DNA of 64,000 nucleotides from Sipunculus nudus (GCA_026874595.1 CM049306.1:95161642-95225641); one strand, 5' to 3'. Positions 37,601 through 47,974 are shown, counted from the first letter of the stretch. Translations and numbers: made by a program. Notes: generated by a model from the letters alone, not told the origin.

Positions 37601-40600
37601 TTCTCTAATAGACTATATTATTGTAAGCTCTGCTATCTTTAATTGTTTCTGTTCCTTTGAAGTGCTAAATATGGATTTGTCCGATCATTTTCCAGTGACA
37701 ACCAACCTTGTTATTCGCAAACCAATAACACAAAACACAGTATCGAGTCAGTATAAAACAATAACACAATACAAGAAAAGAAAGCATAAAATAATTTATG
37801 ATCCCTTTAGAGATGTAGAAGTTTTAACAAGAACTCATAAGATAGAGAGGATTATACAACATGATTTGGAAAAAGGCACAGATGAACTGAGAAATATGAT
37901 ACTCTATATAGCAAATAAAACATACATTAAAACTGTAAAGCCTAGTGTATCAGTAAAAGACCAACCACTATGGTGGAATCAGGAGTGTACATAATTAAAG
38001 AGGAGAAAATACAATGCATTAAATGAATATAGACAAACAAATAATATGACAGACCTTGAAAATTATAAACAGTTAAAATCAGAATTTAAAATCTTGTGTA
38101 AAAAGTTAAAGAAAGAAAAAGCAAATTCAACTGTAACTGAATTAATGGCATGCAACTCTACAAATGAAATTTTCAGAAAGATTAAATCTGTAAAAAGGAC
38201 ACAGATTAAAAAAATATATTTCTGGGGAGGAGTGGTTAATCTATTTTGAAAAACTATTGAATGATAATATGAACCCTGTAAATCCAGGATTTAAGAATCA
38301 TATAAATAATTATCAGTTTAAAGAAGATGTCTCCAATATAAATATGGACGATGAAATGAATTTTTATATAAGTAAAGAAGAATTAGTAAAACAGTTAAAA
38401 CTTATGCAAAATGGCAAGACACCTGGACCAGATGGTATATCAGTAGAACTTTTGAAAGACAATATAGCAGTTTTAAGTCTGGTATTAGAAAAGATATTTA
38501 ATGAAGTTTTTACTTCTGGTCATTTCCCAACTGAATGGTCCAAAGCAATTTTGTTCCCATTACACAAGAAGGGCTCTTCTTTAGACCTAATTGATTATAG
38601 TGGTATATCACTTTTACTATAGGTAAATTATTTACTAAAGTTCTTAACGAGAGATTAATTACCTGGGCAGATAAACACAATAAATTCATAGAAGAGCAAG
38701 CTGGATATAGAAGAAATTATAGCACAATTGATAATATGTATACCCTCATGGCACTTGTTGAAATATATTTATCAAGGAAAAAAGGACAATTTTATGCAAT
38801 TTTTATAGATTTTTCCAAGGCGTTTGACTGTATTCAACATGACTTATTATTCTATATACTTCATAAATATGGCATTAGAGGAAAAATATTTAATATCCTC
38901 AAGTCAATGTACTCGAAATTACAGTCTTGTGTCTTAACAAATGAAGGAATAACTAGTTGTTTTAAATGCGATGTTGGCACAAGACAAGGATGTATGATCA
39001 GTCCTTTACTTTTTACTTTTTTCATGAACGAATTTTATTTTACTATACATTCTGAGGAAGACAGTATAAATATAGGTCCAGAATCATCTTATCTTTCAAT
39101 GCTGATGTTTGCTGATGATGTGGTCTGCTTTGCAGACACAGCAGGCAGATTACAATCCAAGATTAATAAATTAGAAGTATTTTGTAATAATTATGGAATG
39201 AAAGTCAATGTTGAAAAAACTAAAATACAGTAGAACGCCTGTATTATGGTCACCATCGGGACTGGATAAAAGTGGCCTTAATACAGGAGTGGCCGTTATA
39301 CAGGACTTGACCAGGAAAGGGGGGTGTAAAATGTAACACAAACCAAGTTCAAATCTTCATTACAATCAACAAAATAAACGTATATACAGAGTATAAGTAT
39401 AATTATTGTTATCAATAAAAAATAAAATATTTACAATCACATCAACCCTATTTATAACAATTACCAACAATATATACAAATACAGTGTTTGTTGTTCATT
39501 TACAAACAGATTGTATATCCGTAATATTTGTACAAATTTGTTGAACCACTGCCACATGACATCATTCAGTTTGATTCCCTGTAGATACACACTGTCTTTA
39601 TCTACTGGCGTTTGCGTTTTTCTTCATACTGTTCCATGATCTCTCGCTTCCTCTTAAGTATGTTTTTAACTTGAGTTTGGCCGACACCATAGATTTTTGC
39701 TAGCTGTTGGGTGCTTTTCCCCTCACTCTTCCTGAACAGGTCTACTTTTTCTTTGAGAGCAAGTTCATGTCTTTTCTTGGTCACCACAATGGTCAAAGTG
39801 ATTTGGACAGAATATACGTAACATTTTATACATGTAACAATGTTTATTTTTTCCTTTATAATTATTTCATGTATGAATAAATTGTGCAATGTTTTCCGCA
39901 GTGTTTTGTCGTTTGATGTATGTGTTCACAAGGACATTAAAGAAAGTTTAAAGATCCACAGTTTGCCAAACGTTTTTTATGACTTAATCATCGGGACCCA
40001 CTGGTTGTCATTCGTTGATTAAATGACAAAGACCCTGTTTAAGATTGGGCTCGCACGACTGATTCACAAACCAAAACGCAGGTGGAAACACGTGCCTTAC
40101 TATAGTGCATACCAATGGGGCTGTGCGGGGGTAGTACGACGCTGGTTATGTATCAAACTACTCAGTCACAGTGGAGTGGTTACCTTTATCCAGGCACTTA
40201 TTAACAGACAGGAATATGTGAGCGCGGACACTTGTGTAATGACAAAGAGGTCAAGGTGGCCGCTCGATTTTTTTAGACCATTTCACAGAATCACTGCCCC
40301 TGACTGTAATTGAGGCGTTTCCCGGCCTGCGGGACCGAGAAACCTGGCCGTAATACGGAATAGAGGAGTGACCGTAATTAGCAACAAAATGATTATGAAA
40401 TATAACGGTCGAAAATTCGGGACCGGAAAATCTGACGGTTATAGACGTATTGACCGTTATTGAGGCGTGGCCGTTAGCAGGCGTTCTACTGTAGCTTTGT
40501 TTAGAAATGGGGGAACTTTGAGAAAATATGAAAAATGGTTTTATAAAGGTAAACGCTTAGATGTTGTCAATAATTATAAATACCTGGGAGGCACATTTAC

Positions 40601-42345
40601 AAGTTTACTAAATTGGTCCAAAATGAAGCAGAATCTAATTTGTCAAGCAAACAAAGCTTTGATAATAATCAAACAATTTATCTCAAAATACAAGCAACTA
40701 TCTATTTGTAAATCCTTCTTTTACTTTTTGATAGGATGGTCCTTCCAATTCTGTGCTATGGTAGTGAACTATGGGGTTTTGAAACATGTGACAATATTGA
40801 AAGTGAACATGCCAAGTTCTGTAAATATATTCTCCAAGTTAATATGAATACACCAGTTGCTGCAGTACTAGGAGAATGTGGGCGGTTGCCCTTGAAGATT
40901 CATTATATAATACGAGCTACAAATTATTGGACTAAATTGATAAATATGACAAATAATAGATTACCAAAGCAATTGTATAATAAATTATATCACTTAGATG
41001 AAGCAGGAAAACAGAACTGGGTAACTAATATAAAGAAAATATTATTTTCACAAGGATTTGGCTATGTTTGGATTGAACAAGATGTAGGGGATGTTAAATT
41101 ATTTATCTAAGTATTGAAACAGAGATTAAATGATTTTTTATTGCAGGATTGGACAAGTAGTATATCTAAAAATCGTCGATTAAACACATGCTCAACTTTT
41201 AAATTAACTTTTAAGCACTGAAAAATATTTAACAGTTCTACAGAATGTTAACTATAGGAAAAGTCTTTCAAGACTAAGATGTTCATCACATAATTTAGAA
41301 GTAGAAAAAGGAAGGCATAGTAATACTCCATGGGATGAAAGGTTTTGTAAATATTGTCTAAGATATGGGGAAGCTGTTGTGGAAGATGAGCATCATTTTA
41401 TCATGAAATGCCCATTGTATACAGACTTGAGAATCAAGTATATTGATGATTTAAGTACATTTACATCTCTGATGGCAGATAATAATGCCCATACAATAAA
41501 ACAATTAGCAACCTATGTACACTATGCCTTTATTAAGAGAGCTGATGAATTGAAAGCTATCATCTAAGTAACCTACTGTGGTTGCCTTTATATTGGCGGG
41601 GCTGAATTTTCGCGGTTTTTATATTTTTAAAAGTTTCACGGGGTTCCTTTTTCGCGCTCTATCATTGGTCTAGTAGTATATTTCATTATCAAAAATAGTT
41701 TCATATACCGGTGATTTCACTATTATCTAGGTCTCCTATTTCTCTGTCTGGCAAATTTTATTCATTAACATGACTAAATACGGCACAATGTGAACGAGTA
41801 CCTTCTCCTCAATATTCATTTTTAAGTGGCACTGGAGTTCATCTAACTTGGCACACTTACATGTACGTAATTTTTAAATATTACTGCCCAGCGGGCATTG
41901 ACACTTTCCAGTCATGTGCCGGGGGAAAGGAATAACTGCCAGGCGCGTCCGCCGGAGTAAGCACGCACCTGCAAAGGGTCCCGGTTTTTTGCATCAAAGC
42001 CAACCGATATTATTTAAAATGGGCCCAGCATTCTCCCTGAATCATTTATCGTATATGCACCAGGCTCTATGGACAATCACTTCGTAGCTGAAGATAAATA
42101 ACAACTGTCGCAAACTATTGGCAGCTTTTGAAATTAATGGTTATGGTCTGGTATATGTGCATTCAAAACTGCGCGGTTTCATTTTCGCGGTCAGGGAGCG
42201 ACCGCGAATATCGCGAATTTGAAACCACCGCAAATAAGAAGACAACCACAGTATTTATTTCACTTACTTATTCATCTGCCAATAAAGAAATAGATAAACT
42301 GTTTTCCATATATGCATTGTACTACTGTTTGTTTTATATGTTCAC

Positions 42346-42381
<36 letters not shown>

Positions 42382-44048
42382 ATTGGTATTATTTTTTGTT
42401 ATTATTCATGACCTCTAAATGAAAAGAAACATGTGATTACAAAATTTCTGCTTGTGTTTAGATATTGCAAACATGGGTTTTTCATACAACATTTTCATAT
42501 AAGATTGTGTTTTAATGCATGTTTTGTTAGTTCATGTTATGCAGTTACATTTTGTTTTTGTTGAATTTTTATGATTCTTAACACATGCTCTTTGTGGAAC
42601 CATGGGCCTGAGGCCTTTTATTTCAGAATAAATTTCTATTCATTCATTCATTCATTGCCAAAGTAATTTGAAAATAATTTGCCAAACACAGCATAAAATA
42701 AGCATAACAAAATAAGGGTAACTTCTTTTTCTTATTTTTTTCTTGATGTGTTATATGACAACATGAACAAAATTACCAAAAAGTGGGTTCACTTTGCAAA
42801 AATGTTTAAATCAGTTAAAATATAAATTCTCTTTGCCACAAAAATGTGGAATCAGTTGTTATATTAGCACCTTAAATTTTAGCCCCTTATATTGCACCTA
42901 CACAGATTGCAGGCATTTACCAGTATGTGACCCTGGTTTTGGGAATGGAATAAAATATGTGGGCTGCCTCAAATCTCCGCAGATGCACTAAAATGAATAT
43001 CAGTATCATACTAGCTGCAGAAGTTTGTAAAAAACATGATCTGCAATGTTTCTGGGTCTTTTATTGTTAATTCATCAGTTTAAACTTAATTTATCAATGC
43101 ATGGGAATAAATAACTGCATTAAATGCGATGATATCCAAGATCCTGGATACTGCCACATAAGCTTCAGAGTAAACTGGAGAACTTTAAACCCTTGTCAGG
43201 AATATAACCGTGTAAAATCAAATATTATGTTCATGACAAGGAAACTTAAGTAATCTAAGGAAGATATAGTACTTTATTTGAATGACCAAGAATTTCAGCT
43301 TAATGTTATGTTTTTGTATGAAAACAAGAATCACTTTTAAAATTGTAACCCTCACACTTTAAACTGTCTCAGAATTTGAAACAATGAACTGCATGACCTT
43401 TACTCGCTGAGCCAACACGGCCTGTTACCAATGGTTACACAGGCGTCTGCCAGCCAGCCGTGGCTGAGGGAAAACCCAGAGCAGACATCGTTCCCGATTC
43501 CAAGGTCAATATATTCTTCTAATTAACATTAAGTGGACAAACACTGTCTAACTGGTATGTCATATGCGCATTTGAAAAGAATATCTTTATTTCATAACAA
43601 ATATAACATTTCAGACGAAATATACTGAAGTATTTAATGGTAATGTGGAATGTCTCCAGTTTTCTCAAATCATCTTCTAGGGCTCTCTCACAGTGTAGCG
43701 TAGTAAGAGAGCATGGAAGCTAGGGGTAGGGAATAAACTGAAAGCACTGATTCATTAAATTTTCATTCATTTTCTTTTATTATTTCAAATTAATTTTTAA
43801 ATTTTTATCTAAACAGCTAAAGTGTTCATTATCCATTTAAAGATTCCACACTTAAGTTTAATCTTGAAGAAAGATTCAATTATACCCACGTGTTTTATTT
43901 CTTCTTTTCCCGTTGAAGTTGTCTTTAATGTTTCGTCTTTCTTCTTTATATCCGTCTCCCAGGAGTCCAGGTCTCTCAGGAATGACTGCAGCTCCTCCTG
44001 GTTGGTTCGCATCTGATGCTGCAGCGTCACAAACTTATCAGCGCTCAT
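25665..44048 (-). CDS. RPAP3: RNA polymerase II-associated protein 3 (RPAP3), complete coding region
   Basis: Ten minus-strand exons: 43890-44048, 32993-33145, 31620-31736, 30873-31000, 30173-30365, 29404-29502, 28258-28797, 27722-27819, 27337-27431 and 25665-25753 (stop at 25665-25667). Phases agree at every junction, giving 556 residues. RPAP3 is the TPR subunit of the R2TP/PAQosome co-chaperone, linking HSP90 to RNA polymerase II, snoRNP and PIKK assembly. Visible parts are an N-terminal EELQSFLRDLDSWE motif (18-31), a Lys-rich block (about 64-75) before YDYRAWDKFDV (94-104), and an acidic stretch. Then come one TPR domain (about 140-250), a variable linker, and the C-terminal RPAP3_C domain (about 438-550) that binds the RUVBL ATPases. 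Vertebrate RPAP3 has two TPR domains and about 665 residues. Start is Met at 44046-44048; an in-frame ATG lies nine codons upstream. Intron 1 is 10.7 kb. Confidence 0.9.
25849..26753 (+). mobile_element. HINE-like element, family 2, in the last RPAP3 intron
   Basis: The left end carries a small hairpin (GTAGTCG paired with CGACTAC, 25857-25875) followed by gtatccgcc. The right end is a strong hairpin at 26724-26753 whose arms begin GTATCCGC and end GCGGATAC. The core (25990-26550) is made of the 278-bp type units with perfect GGTGGCGCCACC at 26144-26155 and 26275-26286. A (CGG)n run lies at about 26686-26704. It is non-coding and lies between RPAP3 exons 9 and 10. A copy of the right hairpin is at 24296-24325. 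Confidence 0.65.
31195..31363. mobile_element. Small TA-target MITE (pogo-like ends)
   Basis: This 169-bp segment begins CAGTGAAACCTC and ends with an approximate inverse (GAAATTTCACAG), flanked by TA on both sides (31193-31194, 31364-31365). Its body (accaccctgctatgatgaac) has the motif run typical of small pogo/Tigger derivatives. It lies in the RPAP3 intron between 31000 and 31620. Confidence 0.6.
33146..34100. other. RPAP3 intron 1, proximal part
   Basis: Single-copy-looking intron sequence. No feature recognised. Confidence 0.4.
34104..34213. repeat. Dispersed repeat shared with 55285-55399
   Basis: The segment contains cacacacaggctgcttgttt and a conserved context (aaggtaat..ttgagctttt, then aaaacatggaaatcac). 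It recurs in the same orientation at 55285-55399 with roughly 15% differences by eye. The family is not identified. Confidence 0.65.
34214..34520. promoter_or_regulatory. Motif-dense segment with E-boxes, a CCAAT box and a YY1-type site
   Basis: There are two CACGTG E-boxes (about 34227 and 34313), the first in the palindrome TCACGTGA, a CCAAT box in gccaatcat (about 34450) and gccatctt (about 34476, a YY1-type site on the minus strand). Part of it (34395-34520) is an inverted copy of the LINE start at 34842-34975, so the motifs may belong to the LINE promoter. Confidence 0.35.
34395..34520 (-). repeat. Inverted copy of the LINE 5' end
   Basis: The reverse complement matches 34842-34975 over about 125 bp, including gaagatggcgttgtacgcct and flanking blocks (gagttggaacca, aatagagc). 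Together the two arms form a hairpin with a loop of about 320 bp. It may come from a 5' inversion during LINE insertion or from a second, opposed LINE fragment. Confidence 0.75.
34922..36031 (+). pseudogene. LINE ORF1 with 2A-like motif, coiled coil and RRM-like region
   Basis: One reading frame is broken by stops at 35294-35296, 35609-35611 and 35672-35674. Residues 24-48 are hydrophobic. Residues 50-58 are GDVERNPGP (35069-35095), matching the 2A ribosome-skipping consensus DxExNPGP. A Lys/Pro-rich stretch follows. Then comes a coiled-coil at 35405-35520 (TRLQTEIREIKDENSRLR region) and an RRM-like block (NLLFFGIPE, ERAHRLP, RPIIVKY, VFVQEDF) typical of ORF1 proteins that coat LINE RNA. 2A motifs at the ORF1 start are known for some LINEs of molluscs and echinoderms. 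Confidence 0.85.
36441..36706. mobile_element. piggyBac-type MITE, 266 bp
   Basis: It has exact 16-bp terminal inverted repeats CCCTTTACTGTTTACA and is flanked by TTAA on both sides (36437-36440, 36707-36710), the piggyBac signature. It lies in the LINE between ORF1 and the endonuclease. Element plus one TTAA is 270 bp, so the LINE frame is kept across it. There is no transposase. Confidence 0.85.
39228..40491 (-). mobile_element. pogo/Tigger-like DNA transposon, 1264 bp, non-autonomous
   Basis: The ends are inverted CAGTAGAACGCCTG, with further interrupted pairing (ggccgttat and its mirror). It is flanked by TA (39226-39227, 40492-40493). Leaving out the element and one TA brings the LINE reading frame back together in phase. 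It contains a short transposase N-terminal frame on the minus strand but no DDE domain. Confidence 0.85.
39602..39889 (-). pseudogene. CENP-B/Psq-type helix-turn-helix remnant of a pogo transposase
   Basis: The 95-codon minus-strand frame has a low-complexity first third. It continues with KKRHELALKEKVDLFRK, then AKIYGVGQTQVKNILK, the Psq-like helix-turn-helix found at the N-terminus of Tigger, pogo and CENP-B proteins that binds the transposon ends. The frame ends at 39602-39604 directly after the second helix. The second HTH and DDE catalytic domains are absent from the element. Confidence 0.75.
41576..42251. mobile_element. TA-target MITE, 676 bp
   Basis: The ends are inverted CTGTGGTTG with longer imperfect pairing (CTGTGGTTGCCTTTATATTG against its mirror through about 42200, including a ttcgcgg block). 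TA flanks both ends (41574-41575, 42252-42253). It is inserted in the LINE 3' region, just after the ORF2 stop. A shorter relative is at 51901-52293. Confidence 0.8.
42349..42382. repeat. (TTA)n microsatellite
   Basis: About eleven ATT units in the 3' part of the LINE. Confidence 0.9.
42657..43889. other. RPAP3 intron 1, distal part
   Basis: No repeat end or exon recognised. A short open frame at 42794-42991 has no motif. Confidence 0.4.
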
Positions 44049-44260
44049 ATTTAAAGACTTTCCCGTACAATCCAAAGCATATAAACAATTGAGAGCTGTC
44101 CAGTGACTTCTTTTTGACAGTGACCAGCGGCAGTGAAGTGTTGCTAACGAGTTCTGACAGTTACCTGGGCGAAAATTCCAGAATCTGTCAAGTTATGGCG
44201 GCCGCCATGTTTGGCCTTGACTTAGGAAGAGTTCATATTTCAAGGGGGTGAACATTTTTT
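44049..44260. promoter_or_regulatory. RPAP3 promoter region with palindromic double YY1-type motif
   Basis: ATGGCGGCCGCCAT (44195-44208) is a perfect 14-bp palindrome that puts two YY1-type GCCGCCAT cores head to head, about 150 bp upstream of the RPAP3 start. The diverging gene on the plus strand is TMEM229, so it could be a shared promoter, but no TMEM229 5' exon was found. A diverged copy of this segment is at 56265-56363. Confidence 0.5.
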
Positions 44261-44792
44261 TATAGTTGCGGCCAACTTAAAAGCTGCTACAATCGTATAT
44301 GTTTTAGTCATATACACCTGAAACTTTAGACAAAGAGTAATATCTCATTTATTCATCTGATTTGAAGACTCTAAATCAACGCAAAATACATCTCCACTAA
44401 TTTGAACACTAAGCTGTGACCCCTCAAATATTTCCTAACCCCTTTGACCTTCGACCTGTGTCCTGTTAGTGGTTGTCTTGGTGTACCTATGCCATGCTGT
44501 GAGTGAGAGACCGCTGTCACAGCTTCATGAAGTCCTGAAGCACTTTGATCAATTTTATTTTATTGTATTGCTTTATGTATCATTAGTTCATGAGGTATTT
44601 GGTTTGACACTTAAAAAAAGGGTTGTTTTGGAACTAAGGGGGGGGGGGGGGCCGGGGGTCAGGACCCCCTTGACCCCCCCCCCCTCCCCCATGGATCCGC
44701 CACTGCAAATTATATTTTAGGGCAAAATGTAATCCGTGATAAATCCCCCACCCCTCTGTCCCCGGGGGGTTCCATCTCAAAGAATGGCATTT
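44261..44792. other. Intergenic with G-rich dispersed repeat
   Basis: A G12 run (about 44639) and C-runs followed by atggatccgccactg (about 44691-44705) match a motif also seen near 7.35 and 58.56 kb. The open frame over it is composition-driven. Confidence 0.4.
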
Positions 44793-45083
44793 ATTGCCTC
44801 TGTCACTACGTGTTCATACAAGTTTTTGTGTTTGTTTGTGTGTGCTTGTACACATAACTCGCACAACCAAGAACAGAAATTCATGGTGTCACAGTGGATC
44901 CAACACATGATCAGGATCCAGGAACATCATAAAGGAATATTCACAAATATATATTGTCACTTATGCATGAACATAAGAATATGGGCTGAATAATTATATG
45001 CAAACACAATTTTTTGGAGCATTCCACAACCCCTCCCAAAAAAAAAAAAAAAATGGCAGAGGCTTGCATTCCTTAGAATGCAG
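44793..45083 (+). repeat. Dispersed repeat (TTGCCTC ... GGCAGAGGC), about 290 bp
   Basis: It begins ttattgcctctgtca and ends tggcagaggcttgca, approximately inverse ends. The internal block ggaatattcacaaatatata is shared with 8406-8700. Probably a non-autonomous DNA element. Confidence 0.55.
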
Positions 45084-45141
45084 ATTTCTAGTAAATTATC
45101 TCTTTACAATTGAAAAAATAAATATTCAGTCATTTAAACAA

Positions 45142-47116
45142 GGGACCCATGGGTCACATCACTTAGCTGAATATGGGAAAAAAATATTAGCAACTGCAAA
45201 ATATTTTTATTTCTTTGGGTTTTCATGTATATTAGCATTTGAAAAACTAAGAGAAAATGGCCCTGCTAAAATGAAACTCTGTAAATTATAGAATAATGGG
45301 CATAAGCTTAAGCATATGCACTGTGTAATAAATTAAACCTGTGGCCTGAAACCATTTAATGATGCACCAAGGGAAAAAATGGGTCTACAGTAGGTGTTAT
45401 ATAAAAGTTACATTTCATAAACAAATAATGTGTGAAGGTAATTAAGTTTTCAAAAGTTAAATATATAGCCATATGAGTTAAAAATTAATCCAACAAAGTT
45501 TGACCAATATTCCTGATTTTAAAACTAGGTTTAACAGTGTTATTCAAACCCAGACTCGGCCAACTTTAAGAGATATGAATGAAATGCTACAAAGTATTTA
45601 TATCTTCTTAAATATTGTCAGAGTGCACTTACATTAGATCCTTATATTTTATCACATTTGAATTTTAGGATCAAATTCCTGAACATTTTTTTTTCTTTAA
45701 AAAATCAAAATTGTCCAAGTCTCAACAAAAAAATTGATTAAACATTAAAATTGTAAGATTTGTCTTGTTTATTAGTCCTGTGTATTGGGATGGGAAGAGA
45801 AAGGGTCTCTGTTGTTACTGCTCTTTGCTGAAAAAAAAAGTGAAATTATAAGATTCCTTATTTAAAGTACAGGTCTGTCAACAGAATGGTGGGGGGGGGG
45901 GGGGGGGAAGAGAGAGAAAAAGGCAGCCTGATCAAGCTCAACAAGAGAGAGGGCTTGCCCGAGTGATGGGTGATTACATAACAGCCATGGGAGCATAGAG
46001 AGCTGCACTGAATGACCTACAGTGACCAATGTGGAATGCTTGACACAATACAACAAGAGCCTCCAAAAAAAAAATCAATAACTAGCCTAATTTTGCAGCT
46101 TTTATTTTCAAATTTCACATTTTAACAGATTAAATCCTTATGTTTACATGGTGTGAAAACTAAATAGGGCCTACACAGTTCTTACAGGGAAAAACATGCC
46201 ATGGACAAAGTTAGGCAAAATTTAAGGTACTGGTTTTATATTTATGCTAATAAGGTCAAAAAAAATATAAGGTATGGTTCTCAGGCACCGCCAGCATCAA
46301 TTTTAAACCCCCGCATCAAAAATTTTTATTTTGATTTTCAATGGAAACTTGCCAATTTTGAGCTTCAGCCACTCAGAAATTTCCTTCAAGAAAATAAAAT
46401 CATTCAATTTCCTTTATTATGTAGTGCTTTTACATGTTTAGCAAAATAAATATGTTATTATCATGCTTTTCCCTTATAATTTGACATTTTTATCGAAACA
46501 TACCAAAAAATTAAAAATAAAAAAACGGCCCGCCCCCCTTGATTTCTGAATAAAAGTGCCTGAGAACCATACCTTTTTTTTTTTATTTTGGCCTAACTTG
46601 AAAATTTTGCAAAATTCAGATCTAATTTTTGGTATACAATTGACTCTTGATTAAATGAAGTTATATCCCAGAAAAAAGTCTCTAGCATCAGCAAGTCTTG
46701 TGTTAAGTGAGTAAATATATTTCCTGATTTTTTACAAGGTGCATTCTGTTTGGGCCAATAACTTCAACAAATTACGCAATACTGACCTAATTTTTGGTTT
46801 GTACATAGGAAATGTATGGAAAACTATGAATATTAACTATGATCAAATTCAGATCAGTGGTTTTGATATTAGGCAGTCTTGAACTGTAACAATGGGTTTT
46901 TAATGGAAATGGAGGTTTTTCCCTAATATCTCAAAGGAACAAAGCCTTTAAGTGACCCAATTTTCAGTATGGTAGGAGATTTTGGGGACATCTAATTGTA
47001 TGCAAAATTTTGGATTTGTAGGTACAATGGTTTCAATACGTGCCCTGTTAACGGATGGACGACGACGGACTAAGGACCACAACTATAGCTCAGATGACTT
47101 CTAGTCAGTTGAGCTA
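45142..47116 (+). mobile_element. HINE-like element, family 1
   Basis: The left end has GACCCATGGGTC (45144-45155). A poly-G tract lies at 45889-45907, and blocks are shared with the outer element at 10.85-14.7 kb. A GACGG-rich stretch (47051-47070) and a terminal hairpin at 47086-47116 close it. A Harbinger-like MITE is inserted at 46254-46593. This copy runs without interruption where the copy at 10.85 kb was split by a sibling, which shows that split was an insertion. Confidence 0.7.
46254..46593. mobile_element. Harbinger-like MITE, 340 bp, inside the HINE-like element
   Basis: The same terminal repeats as 15234-15564 (GGTATGGTTCTCAGGCAC block) with TAA on both sides (46251-46253, 46594-46596). 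Confidence 0.8.
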
Positions 47117-47319
47117 AAATTTACTTGAATGCATAAAGCTACAGGCCATCTCACTTAAACAGAAATATATGCCACAACGTTTCCACCTCTTTAAACTTAT
47201 TTTTACATTTAGATAATATATCTTATGAGATTTTCTTCATCACTGAAAAAAAAATGATTGATAGTCATTTTGAAATTTAGTATAGATGTTATATTGTATC
47301 TTCTCTCATTGCTTTATAG

Positions 47320-47354
47320 GTTCCAGTAGGCCAGTGGAAACATTTACCATTGCC
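47320..47354 (+). other. TMEM229 coding exon, 5'UTR part
   Basis: A pyrimidine-rich acceptor ending tttatag (AG at 47318-47319) precedes the ATG by 35 bases, so at least one non-coding exon must lie upstream. It was not found. Confidence 0.6.
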
Positions 47355-47843
47355 ATGACAACAAACAATAAGAAAATTGTGGCTAATCCTCTGCCAGCAC
47401 TGGTCAGGTTTTACATCTACGGTATCCAGGGTTTTTGTGATGAGATTGTGTTTACATCACTCCTTGACTTCTTTCTCCATGGAGACTGGAGGCTGAAAGG
47501 ACATTCATCAATTTCCTCCTTCTTCATCTATGGGAGCTTTAGTTTTGTTATGGAACGTCTGTATGTGTTCCTTTACTATAATCACAAAATAAGATGGCAC
47601 ACAAGGATGCCCATCTGCCTCCTCATTCTGTATAGCTGGGAGTTTGTGTCTGGACTGATACTGCGACAGTTTGATGCTTGTCCCTGGGACTACAGCCATT
47701 ACCGCTTTAATGTGATGGGACTAATCACGCTGGAGTATGCCCCTGGATGGTTGATACTATTATTTTTGCAAGATTTGCTGGCTGATTACCTACTTAGGAT
47801 TCAGGTCCTACCAGAAGTGGGATGTGACACAAAGAAACATTAA
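47355..47843 (+). CDS. TMEM229B: TMEM229 family membrane protein (TMEM229B-like)
   Basis: This single coding exon of 162 residues is close to the 167 of human TMEM229B. Hydrophobic segments at about 17-40, 55-75, 84-105 and 121-145 fit a four-pass membrane protein. The signature RQFDACPWDYSHYRF (104-118) followed by MGLITLEYAPGW (121-132) matches the family's most conserved stretch; VMERLY (65-70) and SWEFVSGLILRQF (94-106) match too. The molecular function of TMEM229 proteins is not established. A splice acceptor lies 35 bases before the ATG; an in-frame ATG at 47286 lies in the intron and is not used. AATAAA signals follow at 47975 and 47986. The A/B paralogue assignment is uncertain in an invertebrate. 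Confidence 0.9.
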   Translation: MTTNNKKIVANPLPALVRFYIYGIQGFCDEIVFTSLLDFFLHGDWRLKGHSSISSFFIYGSFSFVMERLYVFLYYNHKIRWHTRMPICLLILYSWEFVSGLILRQFDACPWDYSHYRFNVMGLITLEYAPGWLILLFLQDLLADYLLRIQVLPEVGCDTKKH

Positions 47844-47974
47844 ATGTAAAACTCTTATAGCTACAATTTCATTTAAAAATATTTTATCACATTAAACAAG
47901 GATGAGAGTCATGTTGTTAAAGGAAAAGAATATGGTGTATGCTAGATTATACTATCTGCTATAATATACATTAT

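Larger units (their letters stand above)
36074..41567 (+). pseudogene. LINE ORF2: AP endonuclease and reverse transcriptase, interrupted
   Basis: The endonuclease starts near 36920 (ISWNVNG, ALNETW, GGVLLYL, LGDFNARMG) and, after a frameshift near 37430, ends with SLIDYIIVSS and SDHFPVT (to about 37710). Reverse transcriptase follows: KTPGPDGIS (about 38416), a frameshift near 38620, FIDFSKAFD, GTRQGCMISPLL and catalytic FADD (39108-39119). After the pogo insertion the thumb resumes with ALFRNGG and YKYLGG. The C-terminal part has LCYGSELWG, AAVLGECGRLPL, and a Cys/His motif before CPLY (about 41411). Stops at 37992-37994 and elsewhere, and at least four frame changes, make it a pseudogene. 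Confidence 0.85.
34840..42656 (+). mobile_element. APE-type LINE with 2A-like peptide, decayed and multiply interrupted
   Basis: It lies in RPAP3 intron 1, opposite to the gene. From left to right it has ORF1 (34922-36031), an AP endonuclease, a reverse transcriptase with FADD at 39108-39119, and a C-terminal domain with a CPLY/HHF motif ending at 41567. The 3' end is gaataaattt followed by ATTC repeats (42638-42656). Three younger insertions interrupt it (36441-36706, 39228-40491, 41576-42251). Several stops and frameshifts show it is dead. The layout fits the CR1/L2 part of the LINE tree; the exact clade is not settled. An inverted piece of its 5' end lies at 34395-34520. Confidence 0.85.

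Noticed and set aside
40023-40313. 96-codon frame inside the pogo-like element, opposite to the HTH frame
   Set aside because: No transposase motif; probably fortuitous in G+C-richer transposon DNA.
47286-47354. Upstream in-frame ATG for TMEM229
   Set aside because: It lies before the splice acceptor at 47318-47319 and would add residues absent from the family; ATG 47355 fits.
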